From assembly GCA_963780815.1 (NCBI GenBank), contig CAWADG010000004.1:62001-126000 (forward strand): a DNA stretch of 64,000 nt, read 5' to 3'. The notes beneath the pieces were generated by a model. It was not told where the DNA came from and did not search any database. It saw nothing but the letters and a program-made list of their open reading frames with translations. Shown one piece after another: positions 37,397 to 45,604 of the stretch (its first letter is position 1; every line of letters begins with the position of its first letter). Made by a program: the position numbers and the translations under genes. This DNA is from VRUE01 sp963780815. Lineage in GTDB: Bacteria > Actinomycetota > Thermoleophilia > Solirubrobacterales > 70-9.

Positions 37397-38036
37397 GTGG
37401 AGCGGGGGGGCCGGACAGGGCGCCAGCGGCGATCAGGCCGAGCATCTCGCCGAACAGCGTATCGTCGGTCCTGGCAGGGTCGATCAGCTTTTCGAGTGAG
37501 ATCCCGCTGAACAGGGCGAAGATCCCGTCGACGAAGCGATCGACCGGCATCGCCAGCTCGACCCCGGTCTTCTCCATTTCCTCTTCGACCAGATCGGTGA
37601 TGGCCCGTTTCGCCTCCCTGAACCGGGCCCGGAAGCGGCTGCCGATCGCCTCGTCGCGGGAGGCGACGGAGCAAAATTCGTGGAACAGCTGCTCCCAGGG
37701 ACGCTCGCGGCTGAAGTAGTCGCTGAAGACCGAGCCGAGGTCGGCCGCCTGCCGCTCCGCCGGCCCTTCGCCGAGGATCGCCTCGACCTGGTCGATGTGG
37801 GCCTGGAACCGGCGCTCGACGATCTCGAGCAGCATTTCGGCCTTGCCCGAGAAGTTGGAGTAGACGGCCTTGCGCGTGTAGCCGGCGCGCTCGGCGATCT
37901 CCTCGAGCGAGCTATCTGCGTATCCCCGTTCTTCGAACACCTCGCGGGCGGAGATCAGCAGCTGCTCGCGCGTCAGGCGCTGCCGCTCCTCGCGCGTAAG
38001 GCGGGTCGGCTTGGATTTTGAGGTTACAGCATGCAC
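37386..38036 (-). CDS. TetR/AcrR family repressor
   Basis: GTG 38036 starts a 216-residue product with the TetR helix-turn-helix in residues ~20-70 (QLLISAREVFEERGYADSSL, EEIAERAGYTRKAVYSNFSG). The C-terminal ligand and dimer region (FVDGIFALFSGISLEKLIDP) is like AcrR-type regulators. The gene diverges from the F420-type oxidoreductase at 38066, and an inverted repeat covers the spacer and its own start. It therefore probably represses itself and that oxidoreductase, with an unknown inducer. Confidence 0.9.
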   Translation of the reverse strand: MHAVTSKSKPTRLTREERQRLTREQLLISAREVFEERGYADSSLEEIAERAGYTRKAVYSNFSGKAEMLLEIVERRFQAHIDQVEAILGEGPAERQAADLGSVFSDYFSRERPWEQLFHEFCSVASRDEAIGSRFRARFREAKRAITDLVEEEMEKTGVELAMPVDRFVDGIFALFSGISLEKLIDPARTDDTLFGEMLGLIAAGALSGPPAPLKR

Positions 38037-38058
38037 TCAGGAACATAGTGTAACCTCA
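38019..38058. promoter_or_regulatory. Operator-like inverted repeat between tetR and oxidoreductase
   Basis: TGAGGTTACA (38019-38028) and TGTAACCTCA (38049-38058) are exact reverse complements, 20 bases apart. One half lies inside the first codons of tetR, the other 7 bases before the divergent ATG 38066. Centre-to-centre distance is 30 bp, about three helical turns, so two TetR dimers or a looped dimer could bind. Confidence 0.65.
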
Positions 38059-38065
38059 GCGTCGG

Positions 38066-38572
38066 ATGGATCGACCAGCGCAGAGCTCACCCTCGCTCTT
38101 CGGCCGCTTCACCGCCGCCACCTCGCAGTTCGGGAACAAGCACGGCTTCTACCTCGGGCGGCGCCTGACAAAGATCCACGTCGCGATCTACCGCCGGTCG
38201 GGCGGCAGGCTCGCCGGCCACCTGCCGGGCTGGCCCGCGGCGCGGATCGTCCTCATAGACCACGTCGGGGCGCGGACGGGCAGGGAGCGGACCTCACCCG
38301 CGATGTACCACGCGGACGGGGACTCGATCGTCGTCGTCGCCTCGAAGGGCGGACAGCCGACCGACCCGGCCTGGTTCCACAACCTGATGGCCAATCCCGA
38401 GACGACGATCCAGGTCGGATCGGAGGTCCGCGACGTCCATGCCCGGCCCGCGACCGCCGAGGAGCGGGAGCGCCTCTGGCCCGAGTTCGTCGCCTTCTAT
38501 CCGGGCTATGAATTCTTCAGGACCCACGCGGGCGGCCGCGAGCTCCCGATCGTGATCCTCGAGCCCCGCTAG
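38066..38572 (+). CDS. Deazaflavin (F420)-dependent nitroreductase-family oxidoreductase
   Basis: The 168-residue product matches the Ddn/FDOR family: GWPAARIVLIDHVGARTGRE followed by RTSPAMYHADGDSIVVVASK, GGQPTDPAWFHNLMANPETT and VHARPATAEERERLW. These proteins form split beta-barrels that use cofactor F420 to reduce quinones or other hydrophobic compounds. Divergence from a TetR gene with a shared operator suggests induction by a toxic compound. Its stop overlaps the convergent GMC gene by 4 bases. Confidence 0.88.
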   Translation: MDRPAQSSPSLFGRFTAATSQFGNKHGFYLGRRLTKIHVAIYRRSGGRLAGHLPGWPAARIVLIDHVGARTGRERTSPAMYHADGDSIVVVASKGGQPTDPAWFHNLMANPETTIQVGSEVRDVHARPATAEERERLWPEFVAFYPGYEFFRTHAGGRELPIVILEPR

Positions 38573-40140
38573 GCGCCTTCGGCGATCAGGTCGGCGGCGC
38601 GCTCGGCGATCATGATCGTCGGCGCGTTGGTGTTACCGCTTGTGATCGTCGGCATCACCGAGGCATCGACCACGCGGAGTCCCTCGACCCCGCGGACGCG
38701 CAGCTCCGGGTCGACGACGGCGCCGTCGTCCGTCCCCATCCTGCAGGTGCCGACCGGGTGGTAGAGGAGGTCGACCCGCCGGCGAAGATCGGCGATCAGA
38801 TCCTCGTCGGTGTCGATGCCCTCCTCGGGGAGGAGGCGGCGGCCCAGCACCTCGGCAAAGGGGCCGGCGGCTGCGATCTCGTTCGCCAGGCGCGTTCCGG
38901 CCAGGAGCGCCTCGACGTCCTCGGGATCGGCCAGGGCGTTGGTGAGGATTCGGGGGGCGTCTGTCGGGTCCGACGAGCGCAGCCACAGCCGGCCTCTGCT
39001 CTTCGGCGAGATCAGCACCGGCCCCATCGTCGCGGCATGACCGTCGTATTCGTCGAAGCCATGATTGACGAAGTAGGTCGGGGCAAAGTGGAACTGAAGG
39101 TCGGGCTGGGCGAGTCCGCGCCGGCTGCGGACGAAGGCGAACGCCTCGGCGACAGAGGAGGTCAGCGGCCCGGTGCGGCGCAGCGCCCACTCGAGCAGCG
39201 CCCGCGGATTTTCCCCCTCCGCCAGCGAGCCGCCGCCGGGCACGTCCCAGACGGAGGAGAGGTAGGGATGGTCCTGGAGGTTCTGGCCGACCTCCGGCAG
39301 GTCGACGGTCACCGCTATCCCGAGCTCGCGAAGCTGATCGGCCGGCCCGATCCCGGACAGCATCAGTAGCTGCGGAGAGGCGAGGGAGCCGGCGGCAAGG
39401 ATCACCTCGCCATCGGCCCAAGCCACGCTCTCCCTGCCCCGCCTGTCGCGGTAGCGAACGCCCCGGGCGCGCCCGTCCTCGAGCTCGAGCCCCAGCGCCT
39501 GCACGCCGGTGACGAGCTCCAGGTTCTGGCGGCGCAGCGCCGGCCGCAGGTAGGCGTCGGCAGCGCTCCACCTCCTGCCGCGTCGCTGAGTCACCTGGAC
39601 GAGCGCGGCGCCGTCCTGCTCATGGCCGTTGTAGTCCTCGATGCGCGGGATCCCCGCCTGCTCGCAGGCGGCGAGGAAGCGACCGGTCAGCTTTCGCGGC
39701 GAGCGCTCGTCCTCGACCCTCAGAGGGCCGCCGATCGCGTGATGCTCGGAGGCCCCGCGCTCGTTGTCCTCGGCCTTCAGGAAGTAGGGCCGGACGTTCT
39801 CCCAGTTCCATCCCGGCGCGCCCTCGCGCTCCCAGCGCTCGAAGTCGAGCGGGTGACCCCGCACGTACAGCATCGCGTTCATCGAGCTCGAGCCGCCGAG
39901 CCCCTTGCCGCGCGGCATGTAGAGGGAGCGGCCGTCACAGTGCGGCTCGGGCTCGGTGTTGAAGTCCCAGTCGAGCTTGGTGCGGAACTGGTTCGCGAAG
40001 GCGGCCGGGATCTTGATGTTGAGGCTGCGGTCGCGCCCGCCGGCCTCGATCAGGGTCACGCTCGCCGCGGGGTCCTCACTGAGCCTGGCGGCGAGGGTGC
40101 AACCGGCGGAGCCCGCCCCGATGATCACGTAGTCGGCCAT
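38569..40140 (-). CDS. GMC-family FAD oxidoreductase (choline dehydrogenase-like)
   Basis: The 523-residue product shows the GMC set: YVIIGAGSAGCTLAARLSED (FAD-binding), MPRGKGLGGSSSMNAMLYVR (signature 1), GSLASPQLLMLSGIGPADQL (signature 2), and the catalytic end YHPVGTCRMGTDDG ... TSGNTNAPTIM. It oxidises an alcohol or aldehyde; the substrate is unknown. It begins 12 bases after the encapsulin stop on the same strand and is probably co-transcribed. Its C-terminus (AADLIAEGA) lacks an encapsulin targeting peptide, so it is not an obvious cargo. Confidence 0.9.
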   Translation of the reverse strand: MADYVIIGAGSAGCTLAARLSEDPAASVTLIEAGGRDRSLNIKIPAAFANQFRTKLDWDFNTEPEPHCDGRSLYMPRGKGLGGSSSMNAMLYVRGHPLDFERWEREGAPGWNWENVRPYFLKAEDNERGASEHHAIGGPLRVEDERSPRKLTGRFLAACEQAGIPRIEDYNGHEQDGAALVQVTQRRGRRWSAADAYLRPALRRQNLELVTGVQALGLELEDGRARGVRYRDRRGRESVAWADGEVILAAGSLASPQLLMLSGIGPADQLRELGIAVTVDLPEVGQNLQDHPYLSSVWDVPGGGSLAEGENPRALLEWALRRTGPLTSSVAEAFAFVRSRRGLAQPDLQFHFAPTYFVNHGFDEYDGHAATMGPVLISPKSRGRLWLRSSDPTDAPRILTNALADPEDVEALLAGTRLANEIAAAGPFAEVLGRRLLPEEGIDTDEDLIADLRRRVDLLYHPVGTCRMGTDDGAVVDPELRVRGVEGLRVVDASVMPTITSGNTNAPTIMIAERAADLIAEGA

Positions 40141-40152
40141 CCGCCTAGCCGT

Positions 40153-40956
40153 TCACGGGGTGAGGCCGACCACGGCCTCCGGGGTCGCGATGCGGAAGCT
40201 GAAGCTCTCCTCGAGGTAGAGCTCAACGGTGTTCGCGTCGTGGCTCAGGTAGCCGATCGAGAGGTCCTGCCCCGAGTCAAAAAGGAAATCGCCGCCACGG
40301 AGGCTGAGAACAGCCCCGCCCTCGACCGCGGGCGCCCAGACGATCGGGCCGCCGAGGATCTCGCGGAGGTGCTCGAACAGCGGGTAGCCGCCGTGCTCGG
40401 CCGTCTCGAGGACCCTGGTGTGGGGCTCGGGCCCGAGGGCCAACCCGTACGGACCGTCGACGCCGACGGCGCGCAGCGCGTCCACCGCCTTCGCGACGTG
40501 GGCGGGGTAGCGATCGCAATCCTCGCCGAGGGTGATCGCGTCGTTGGTCGAGGCGCTGACCAAACCGGTCAGCGATGCCGCCTCCGAGCCCTGGAATACG
40601 GCGGCGTTCTCGGCGCTCGCGATCCGCAAGGCGGCCGTGTCGAGCTCTCCGAGGGCGGCGTCCGGCGCGCCGCGCTCGGCATCTTCGAGCTCGGAGCGGG
40701 AGACCGTGAACTCCGCCCGGAGCTCGACCAAGCTCTGGACCCGCCGGCGCCGTGCTGCGACTCCCTCCCAGGGAGCGTCGGGGAGCTCGTCGGTGCGGCC
40801 GAGGTTGGAGGCGGAGAAGTCCCAGCCGTGGGGCCCGGCGAAATCGACCAGCCGGCGCGCCGCCAGCGCCGGGCGCAGGCGCTCACGCGCCTCGTCGTCC
40901 AGCAGCCGCCAGCCCGCCTCGCTGATCGGCGCTTGCTCGCGCAGCAGATGACTCAT
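40153..40956 (-). CDS. Family 1 encapsulin shell protein
   Basis: The 267-residue product fits the encapsulin (linocin M18-like, HK97-fold) family in length and pattern: MSHLLREQAPISEAGWRLLD at the start, ARRLVDFAGPHGWDFSASNL, SENAAVFQGSEAA, GPYGLALGPEPHTRVLE, FEHLREILGGPIVWAPAVEG and a C-terminal LYLEESFSFRIATPEAVV. Many copies assemble into an icosahedral protein shell in the cytoplasm. Its ATG overlaps the stop of the ferritin-like cargo gene (ATGA), so shell and cargo are co-translated. Confidence 0.92.
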   Translation of the reverse strand: MSHLLREQAPISEAGWRLLDDEARERLRPALAARRLVDFAGPHGWDFSASNLGRTDELPDAPWEGVAARRRRVQSLVELRAEFTVSRSELEDAERGAPDAALGELDTAALRIASAENAAVFQGSEAASLTGLVSASTNDAITLGEDCDRYPAHVAKAVDALRAVGVDGPYGLALGPEPHTRVLETAEHGGYPLFEHLREILGGPIVWAPAVEGGAVLSLRGGDFLFDSGQDLSIGYLSHDANTVELYLEESFSFRIATPEAVVGLTP

Positions 40957-41333
40957 CGGAGGCCGCCTATCCCGAGCGACTCCGTCCCTGCCAGGGCTGC
41001 CCCCTTCGAGGCCGCCTCGCCGGTGGCCTCGGCCTCCGACTCCTCGCCGTGCTCGACCACATCACCCTCCTGAAACAGGATGCCGCGGGCGATCTCACGC
41101 CAGAGGGGAGTCCGGCGGAGGAGGAACTCGAGGTCCATCGCGAAGTGCTTGAACTCCTCTCCCTGGGCATCCCGCATGATCGCGAGGGCCTCCGGGTCCG
41201 ACTCCACGGCCAGGCGCTGCTCATACCAGCCGATTGCCTCTGCCTCCTCGGTCAGAGAGGCGCAGAGCCTGGCAAACGTCCGGGTCTCCTCCGGAAGCTC
41301 CTCGGGCGGCTCGTGATACTGGTCGAATCCCAC
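40953..41333 (-). CDS. Encapsulated ferritin-like protein (EncFtn) with targeting peptide
   Basis: GTG 41333 has AAAGGAG upstream. The 126-residue product carries the EncFtn iron site in the right spacing: E29, E32, W36, Y37 (LTEEAEAIGWYEQRL) and E60, H63 (GEEFKH), two residues offset from the Rhodospirillum rubrum protein. After an Ala/Glu/Gly linker the C-terminus is GTESLGIGGLR, a typical encapsulation peptide of the SLGIGSL type. It should dock inside the shell encoded next and oxidise Fe(II) for storage and oxidative-stress protection. It is the first gene of the operon. Confidence 0.93.
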   Translation of the reverse strand: MGFDQYHEPPEELPEETRTFARLCASLTEEAEAIGWYEQRLAVESDPEALAIMRDAQGEEFKHFAMDLEFLLRRTPLWREIARGILFQEGDVVEHGEESEAEATGEAASKGAALAGTESLGIGGLR

Positions 41334-41386
41334 GGCGGCGCTCCTTTCAAGGTGATCGGCTGACGTGTCTTGTATTACATATCCCC

Positions 41387-42208
41387 ATGAAGGGCGATCT
41401 GCTCTACGAGGGCCACCGGATCGAGTACGAGACCCACGGGGAGGGCGACCGGCTTCTGGTCCTGGTCCACGGGCTGCTGATGAGCCGCCGCATGTACGAG
41501 CGGCTGGCGCCGGAGCTGGCCGAGCGCGGAAACCAGGTCGTCTGCGTGGACCTCCTCGGCCATGGCGGCTCCGATCGCCCGGAGGACCTGCGGCTCTACT
41601 CGATGCCCCTTTTCGCCCGCCAGGTCGCGGCGCTGCTCGACCACCTCGAGGCTCCGTCAGCAGTTGTCGGGGGCACCTCCCTCGGGGCCAACGTCGCCCT
41701 CGAGTTGGCGGTGAGCGAGCCGGAGCACGCCCGCGCGCTCTTCATCGAGATGCCTGTCCTCGACAACGCCCTGCCGGCGGTCGTCGCGGTCTTCGCCCCG
41801 CTGCTGCTCGGGCTCAGGCTCGGGCGGCCGGCGTTCGAGCTGGTTTCGCGCATCACCTCGGCGATTCCCCGCAGCTTCCCCCTGATCGACCTCGGGCTCG
41901 ACTGGGTGCGGCAGAGCCCTGGCCCCTCGGGGGCCGTGCTCGAGGGCCTGCTGCTGGGCGAGACTGCGCCACACCGCGAGGAGCGGCTCCGGATCGAGCA
42001 GCCGGCGCTGGTGATCGGCCATCCGCGCGACCCGCTGCACCCGTTCAGCGACGCCGGAATGCTGGTCGACGAGCTGCCCGACGCCCGCTTGCTGGAGGCG
42101 ACGTCGATCCTCGAGTGGCGGCTGACGCCCGGCCGGCTGACCGGGGAGCTTGCCTCGTTCCTGGACGAGGTCTGGGACATGGCCGAGAGCCCCGTCGCGA
42201 CGGCGTAA
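41387..42208 (+). CDS. Alpha/beta hydrolase
   Basis: ATG 41387 gives a 273-residue product. Visible marks are LLVLVHGLLMSRRMYERLAP (oxyanion region), CVDLLGHGGSDRP, the nucleophile elbow GGTSLGANVALELA (Ser), and late acid and His candidates (GHPRDPLHPFSDAG). The substrate is unknown. It diverges from the EncFtn gene; the 53-base spacer contains TTGTATTACATAT, an AT-rich promoter-like patch. Confidence 0.85.
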   Translation: MKGDLLYEGHRIEYETHGEGDRLLVLVHGLLMSRRMYERLAPELAERGNQVVCVDLLGHGGSDRPEDLRLYSMPLFARQVAALLDHLEAPSAVVGGTSLGANVALELAVSEPEHARALFIEMPVLDNALPAVVAVFAPLLLGLRLGRPAFELVSRITSAIPRSFPLIDLGLDWVRQSPGPSGAVLEGLLLGETAPHREERLRIEQPALVIGHPRDPLHPFSDAGMLVDELPDARLLEATSILEWRLTPGRLTGELASFLDEVWDMAESPVATA

Positions 42209-42221
42209 TCGAGGCCGCGGC

Positions 42222-43691
42222 CTAGATGTGCCCGCTTGGCAGGTGCCAGTGGTGGGGCGCGATCAGGGAATCCGAGGCCCGCGGTCCCCACGAGCCCCGC
42301 TCGTAGCTCCGCAGCGGTGGCGGGTCCCGCAGGAGCGGCTCGGCGACCTCCCACAGGCGCTCGACCCCCTCGGAAGTCGTGAAGAAGGTGCGGTGTCCGA
42401 CCATTACGTCGTGGATCAGCCGCTCGTATGCATCGAGAGACTGCTCGGCGCCGCCGAAGCCCTCGCCATAGCTGAACTGCATGTGCGCCTGGCCGAGCCG
42501 GAGCGTCGGTCCCGGGAGCTTGGCGAGGAAGCTCGCCGAGATGCTGCCCGGGTCGCCGAGCTCGAAGGTCAGGTGGTCGCAGCCGAATGTGTCGGCGAAG
42601 TGCCTGGTGTCGACCGGGAACATCCGCCGTGGCGGCCGGGAGAAGGAGACGGTGAGGACGTGGCGTGACTGCGCCATCCGCTTGCCCGTCCGCAGCAGGA
42701 ACGGGATGCCGGCCCAGCGCCAGTTGTCGACGAAGGCGGTGAGCGCGACATAGGTCTCGGTGTCCGAGTCAGGGTCGACGCCGTCTTCCTCCCGGTAGCC
42801 GTCGTACTGGCCACGGACGACGTTGCTCGGGTCGACCGGCAGGATCGCGTCGAAGACCTTCTGGCGCTCGGCCATCAGCGACTTCGAGGTCAACTCGTTC
42901 GGCGGCTCCATCGCGACGAAGCCGAGCACCTGGAAGAGGTGGGTCACGACCATGTCGCGGAAGGCGCCGGTCTGCTCGTAGAAGCCGGCCCGCATCCCGA
43001 TCCCGAGGGTCTCCGGGACGTCGATCTGGACGTGGCTGATGTGGTTGCGATTCCAGACCGGCTCGTACATCCCGTTCGCGAACCGCATCGCGAGCAGGTT
43101 CTGCACGGCGTCCCGGCCGAGGTAGTGGTCGATGCGGAAGATCTGCGCCTCGTCGAACACGCGGTGGAGGAGGTCGTCTAGCTCGCTGGCCGAGGCCAGG
43201 TCGGTTCCGAACGGCTTCTCGAGGATGATCCGGGACCGGGGGGCGAGGCCGGCCGCACCGAGGCTTTCGATCACCTCCGCGTGGGCGCTCGGCGGCAGCG
43301 AGAGGTAGTGAAGCCGGCAGGGCTCGCCGCCGAGCTCGTCCTCGGCGTCTCCCACCGCCTCGGTCAGCGCCTCGAAGCCGTCGCCGAGGGGCGCGAACCG
43401 CAGCGATGAGGCGAAGCGCTGCCATGACTCGTCCGTGACCGGCCCGCGCCCGCAGCCCTCGGCGGCCTCGCGCGCGAGGGCGACGAACTCGTCGTCTGTC
43501 ATCTCGCTCCGGGAGACGCCGACGATGATGAAGCGATCCGGCATCAGGCCCGCCTCGGAGAGGTGGAACATGCCCGGCAGGAGCTTTCGCCTCGCGAGGT
43601 CTCCGGTCGCGCCGAAGAGGACGATGACGTGATCGTTGGGGACGGTGGCCGCCGGAGCGACGGCCGGGGCCTCAGCGGCCTCGACGCTCAT
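42222..43691 (-). CDS. zwf: Glucose-6-phosphate 1-dehydrogenase
   Basis: The 489-residue product has the Rossmann motif VLFGATGDLARRKLLPGMFH, ILEKPFGTDL, the substrate motif RIDHYLGRDAVQN, and the catalytic-base region FRDMVVTHLFQVLGFVAMEP with its His. It catalyses the first step of the oxidative pentose phosphate pathway and makes NADPH. In most homologues the substrate motif reads RIDHYLGK, and the Lys contacts the sugar phosphate; here it is Arg. ATG 43691 is preferred; a GTG two codons earlier is possible. There is no ribosome site, and a strong hairpin ends 7 bases before the ATG. No pgl, tal or gnd lies alongside. Confidence 0.93.
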   Translation of the reverse strand: MSVEAAEAPAVAPAATVPNDHVIVLFGATGDLARRKLLPGMFHLSEAGLMPDRFIIVGVSRSEMTDDEFVALAREAAEGCGRGPVTDESWQRFASSLRFAPLGDGFEALTEAVGDAEDELGGEPCRLHYLSLPPSAHAEVIESLGAAGLAPRSRIILEKPFGTDLASASELDDLLHRVFDEAQIFRIDHYLGRDAVQNLLAMRFANGMYEPVWNRNHISHVQIDVPETLGIGMRAGFYEQTGAFRDMVVTHLFQVLGFVAMEPPNELTSKSLMAERQKVFDAILPVDPSNVVRGQYDGYREEDGVDPDSDTETYVALTAFVDNWRWAGIPFLLRTGKRMAQSRHVLTVSFSRPPRRMFPVDTRHFADTFGCDHLTFELGDPGSISASFLAKLPGPTLRLGQAHMQFSYGEGFGGAEQSLDAYERLIHDVMVGHRTFFTTSEGVERLWEVAEPLLRDPPPLRSYERGSWGPRASDSLIAPHHWHLPSGHI

Positions 43692-43698
43692 GCCCACA

Positions 43699-43733
43699 GT
43701 CTGACGGTCGGCGGGCCCTGCCGGCCGTCAGAC
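43699..43733 (-). terminator. Stem-loop between the lipoprotein gene and zwf
   Basis: GTCTGACGG (43699-43707) and CCGTCAGAC (43725-43733) are exact reverse complements; the inner part CGGC/GCCG adds to the stem. It lies 19 bases after the lipoprotein stop and ends 7 bases before zwf. There is no T-tract, so it is either a weak terminator or a control hairpin over the zwf initiation region. Confidence 0.5.
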
Positions 43734-43752
43734 TCGGATCAGCGGCCGTGAC

Positions 43753-44331
43753 TCAGTCCGGAGCCTCTTCGCCGTTCGGCAGCAGCGCGTACCACTGTCC
43801 GCCGAAGGCCTTGGCGTCGTTGCCGTTCACCTCTCCCGGTTTCTTGTCTTCGATGAACGTGTAGAGCGGGTGGCCGTTGTAGGTCACCTGCATCGTCCCG
43901 TCTTTGCGTTCTGTGGTTCCGAGCATCGAGGCCTGGGCGCCGCCCTTGGCCGTCGGTTCGCCCGAGGCGGTCGCCGGAGGCCAGGCTTTTTCGCAGCCTC
44001 CGTAGCAGGAGGACGTCGTCCCCTTGTCTTTGTGGAAGTCGTAGAGGGTCATGCCTTCGGAGTCGACGATGACCTGGCCGAGGTCGCCGCCCTTGCCGGT
44101 CGAGACGAATGTCGTGCCGCCCGATTCTTCGCTCGCCGTCGAGCTGGCCGATTCGCTTTCGCCGCCGCCTCCGTATGCGCCGCCTCCGTAGGCGCCGCCG
44201 CTGCTCGCGCTTTCGGCGCTCCCCCCGCTCGACGTTTCGCCCGTCGTTTCATCGTTGCTGCTGCCGCAGCCGGCGACGACCAACGCACCGAGCACAGCGA
44301 AGGCGATCACCGCCAGGTATGCCTTTTTCAT
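43753..44331 (-). CDS. Lipoprotein with two YxFxxD-type repeats (COG4315-like)
   Basis: ATG 44331 has AGGAGGAG upstream. The 192-residue product has a lipobox (AVLGALVVAGCGSS) and a Gly/Ser/Tyr-rich linker (GGAYGGGAYGGGGESES). Two copies of the secreted-lipoprotein repeat follow: GMTLYDFHKDKGTTSSCYGG followed by CEKAWPP, and HPLYTFIEDKKPGEVNGNDA followed by FGGQWYAL. Proteins of COG4315 are extracytoplasmic and of unknown function. The linker is low in complexity and may span the wall. Confidence 0.88.
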   Translation of the reverse strand: MKKAYLAVIAFAVLGALVVAGCGSSNDETTGETSSGGSAESASSGGAYGGGAYGGGGESESASSTASEESGGTTFVSTGKGGDLGQVIVDSEGMTLYDFHKDKGTTSSCYGGCEKAWPPATASGEPTAKGGAQASMLGTTERKDGTMQVTYNGHPLYTFIEDKKPGEVNGNDAKAFGGQWYALLPNGEEAPD

Positions 44332-44486
44332 CTGTGCTCCTCCTAGATCAGGTTTTGGACTGGATACGCGATTCGGCAGGGTGTACGTGTGAATCGCAGG
44401 CGGGGTTCAGGGCGATCACGGCGGTGGGAGTCGCGGCTGCGCCCGGGCGGATCTCACGTTTCTGCGGCGGGCGGCGTTTCTAGGCT

Positions 44487-45035
44487 ATGAGCATGAGGAC
44501 GGGGTGGACGGTGTACGAGAGCCCGCTCGGGCCGCTGACGGTGATCTCCGGACTGGCCGGCGTCCGCGGTATCCATTTCCCGGGCCGCTCGCCGCGCCTC
44601 GAGGAGGCCGCCCGGATCGGGATGCCCGAGGTCACCGCCCAGCTCGACCGCTACTTCGCGGGTGAGCTGCGGGCCTTCGATCTCGAGTTCGATCTCCGCG
44701 GCGGGCCGCTGCAGCGGACAGTCTGGGGCCTTCTGCTCGAGATCCCCTACGGGGCGACGACCAGCTATGGCGAGCTCGCCGCCCGGATCGAGCCAAGCGC
44801 ATATCCGGAGAGCCTCGAGCCGTACAAGCGGGCCCGCCTCGTCGGCTCCGCCGTCGGGCGGACCCCGACCCCGATCGTCGTCCCGTGCCATCGGGTGATC
44901 GGCGCCGACGGCTCGCTCACCGGATACGGCGGCGGCCTCCAACGCAAGCAGGCGCTGCTCGACCTCGAGCGCCGGACGGTCGGTGGCCTACACCCCGACC
45001 CAGCCTGGTCGGAGCGCCAGCAGGCGCTGCTTTGA
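44487..45035 (+). CDS. ogt: Methylated-DNA--protein-cysteine methyltransferase
   Basis: The 182-residue product has the active-site PCHRV followed by IGADGSLTGYGGGLQRKQAL, and the DNA-binding start of the C-terminal domain (LQRTVWGLLLEIPYGATTSY). It removes O6-alkyl groups from guanine onto its own Cys. Start ATG 44487 or 44493. Its stop overlaps the TTG of the Ada-like gene (TTGA), and four repair-like genes follow each other closely. Confidence 0.92.
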   Translation: MSMRTGWTVYESPLGPLTVISGLAGVRGIHFPGRSPRLEEAARIGMPEVTAQLDRYFAGELRAFDLEFDLRGGPLQRTVWGLLLEIPYGATTSYGELAARIEPSAYPESLEPYKRARLVGSAVGRTPTPIVVPCHRVIGADGSLTGYGGGLQRKQALLDLERRTVGGLHPDPAWSERQQALL

Positions 45036-45307
45036 GCAGGTCCTACACCCTCGTCGGGCCTGACAGCCGTCCCTACGAGAGCGAGGCGCCTGGCTCCCTG
45101 GGCGGCCACCGGCGGACCCGGATCTACGGACGCCTCGACTGCCCCGGCGCGCGGCGGGCGATCGCGCGCGGCGGATACGTCGCGAACAGGGTGTTCTTTC
45201 GCGGCGAGGCCGACGCGATCGCCGCCGGGTACCGGCCCTGCGCCGTCTGCATGCCCGATGCCTACCGCTCCTGGCGCGAGCGGGCACAGCGCGGCACGCG
45301 GGCCTGA
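45032..45307 (+). CDS. Stand-alone Ada-type zinc-binding domain protein
   Basis: TTG 45032 overlaps the ogt stop. The 91-residue product contains RIYGRLDCPGARRAIARGGY and AIAAGYRPCAVCMPDAYR. This is the Ada metal-binding pattern with an early Cys and a late CxxC, three Cys in all. In Ada this domain takes methyl groups from DNA phosphotriesters and switches on repair genes. Here it has no helix-turn-helix of its own. Coupling to ogt suggests a split Ada-like system. Confidence 0.85.
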   Translation: MSRSYTLVGPDSRPYESEAPGSLGGHRRTRIYGRLDCPGARRAIARGGYVANRVFFRGEADAIAAGYRPCAVCMPDAYRSWRERAQRGTRA

Positions 45308-45321
45308 CCTAGGATCGGGTC

Positions 45322-45588
45322 ATGTGCAGAAACATCAGGACTCTCTACAACTTCGAGCCTCCGGCCGGCAAGGACGAGATCAACGCCGCGGCGCTGCAGT
45401 ACGTGCGCAAGATCAGTGGCTTCAACAAGCCCTCGCGGGCGAACGCCGAGGCGTTCGACGAGGCGGTCGCGGCCGTAGCCGAGATCTCGGCCGAGCTGCT
45501 CGACCGGCTGGTCACCACGGCGCCGCCGAAGGACCGCGAGGTCGAGGCGGCAAAGCGCCGGGCGCGGGCCGAAGCGCGCTTCGCCTAG
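45322..45588 (+). CDS. DUF2277 family protein
   Basis: ATG 45322 lies 14 bases after the Ada-like gene. The 88-residue product (MCRNIRTLYNFEPPAGKDEI, AALQYVRKISGFNKPSRANA, LLDRLVTTAPPKDREVEA) matches DUF2277 over its length. It is small and helical, with a conserved early Cys-Arg-Asn. Function is unknown. Its place inside this gene run hints at DNA repair, which is inference. Confidence 0.88.
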   Translation: MCRNIRTLYNFEPPAGKDEINAAALQYVRKISGFNKPSRANAEAFDEAVAAVAEISAELLDRLVTTAPPKDREVEAAKRRARAEARFA

Positions 45589-45604
45589 GCGGCGCCACGC
45601 CGAG

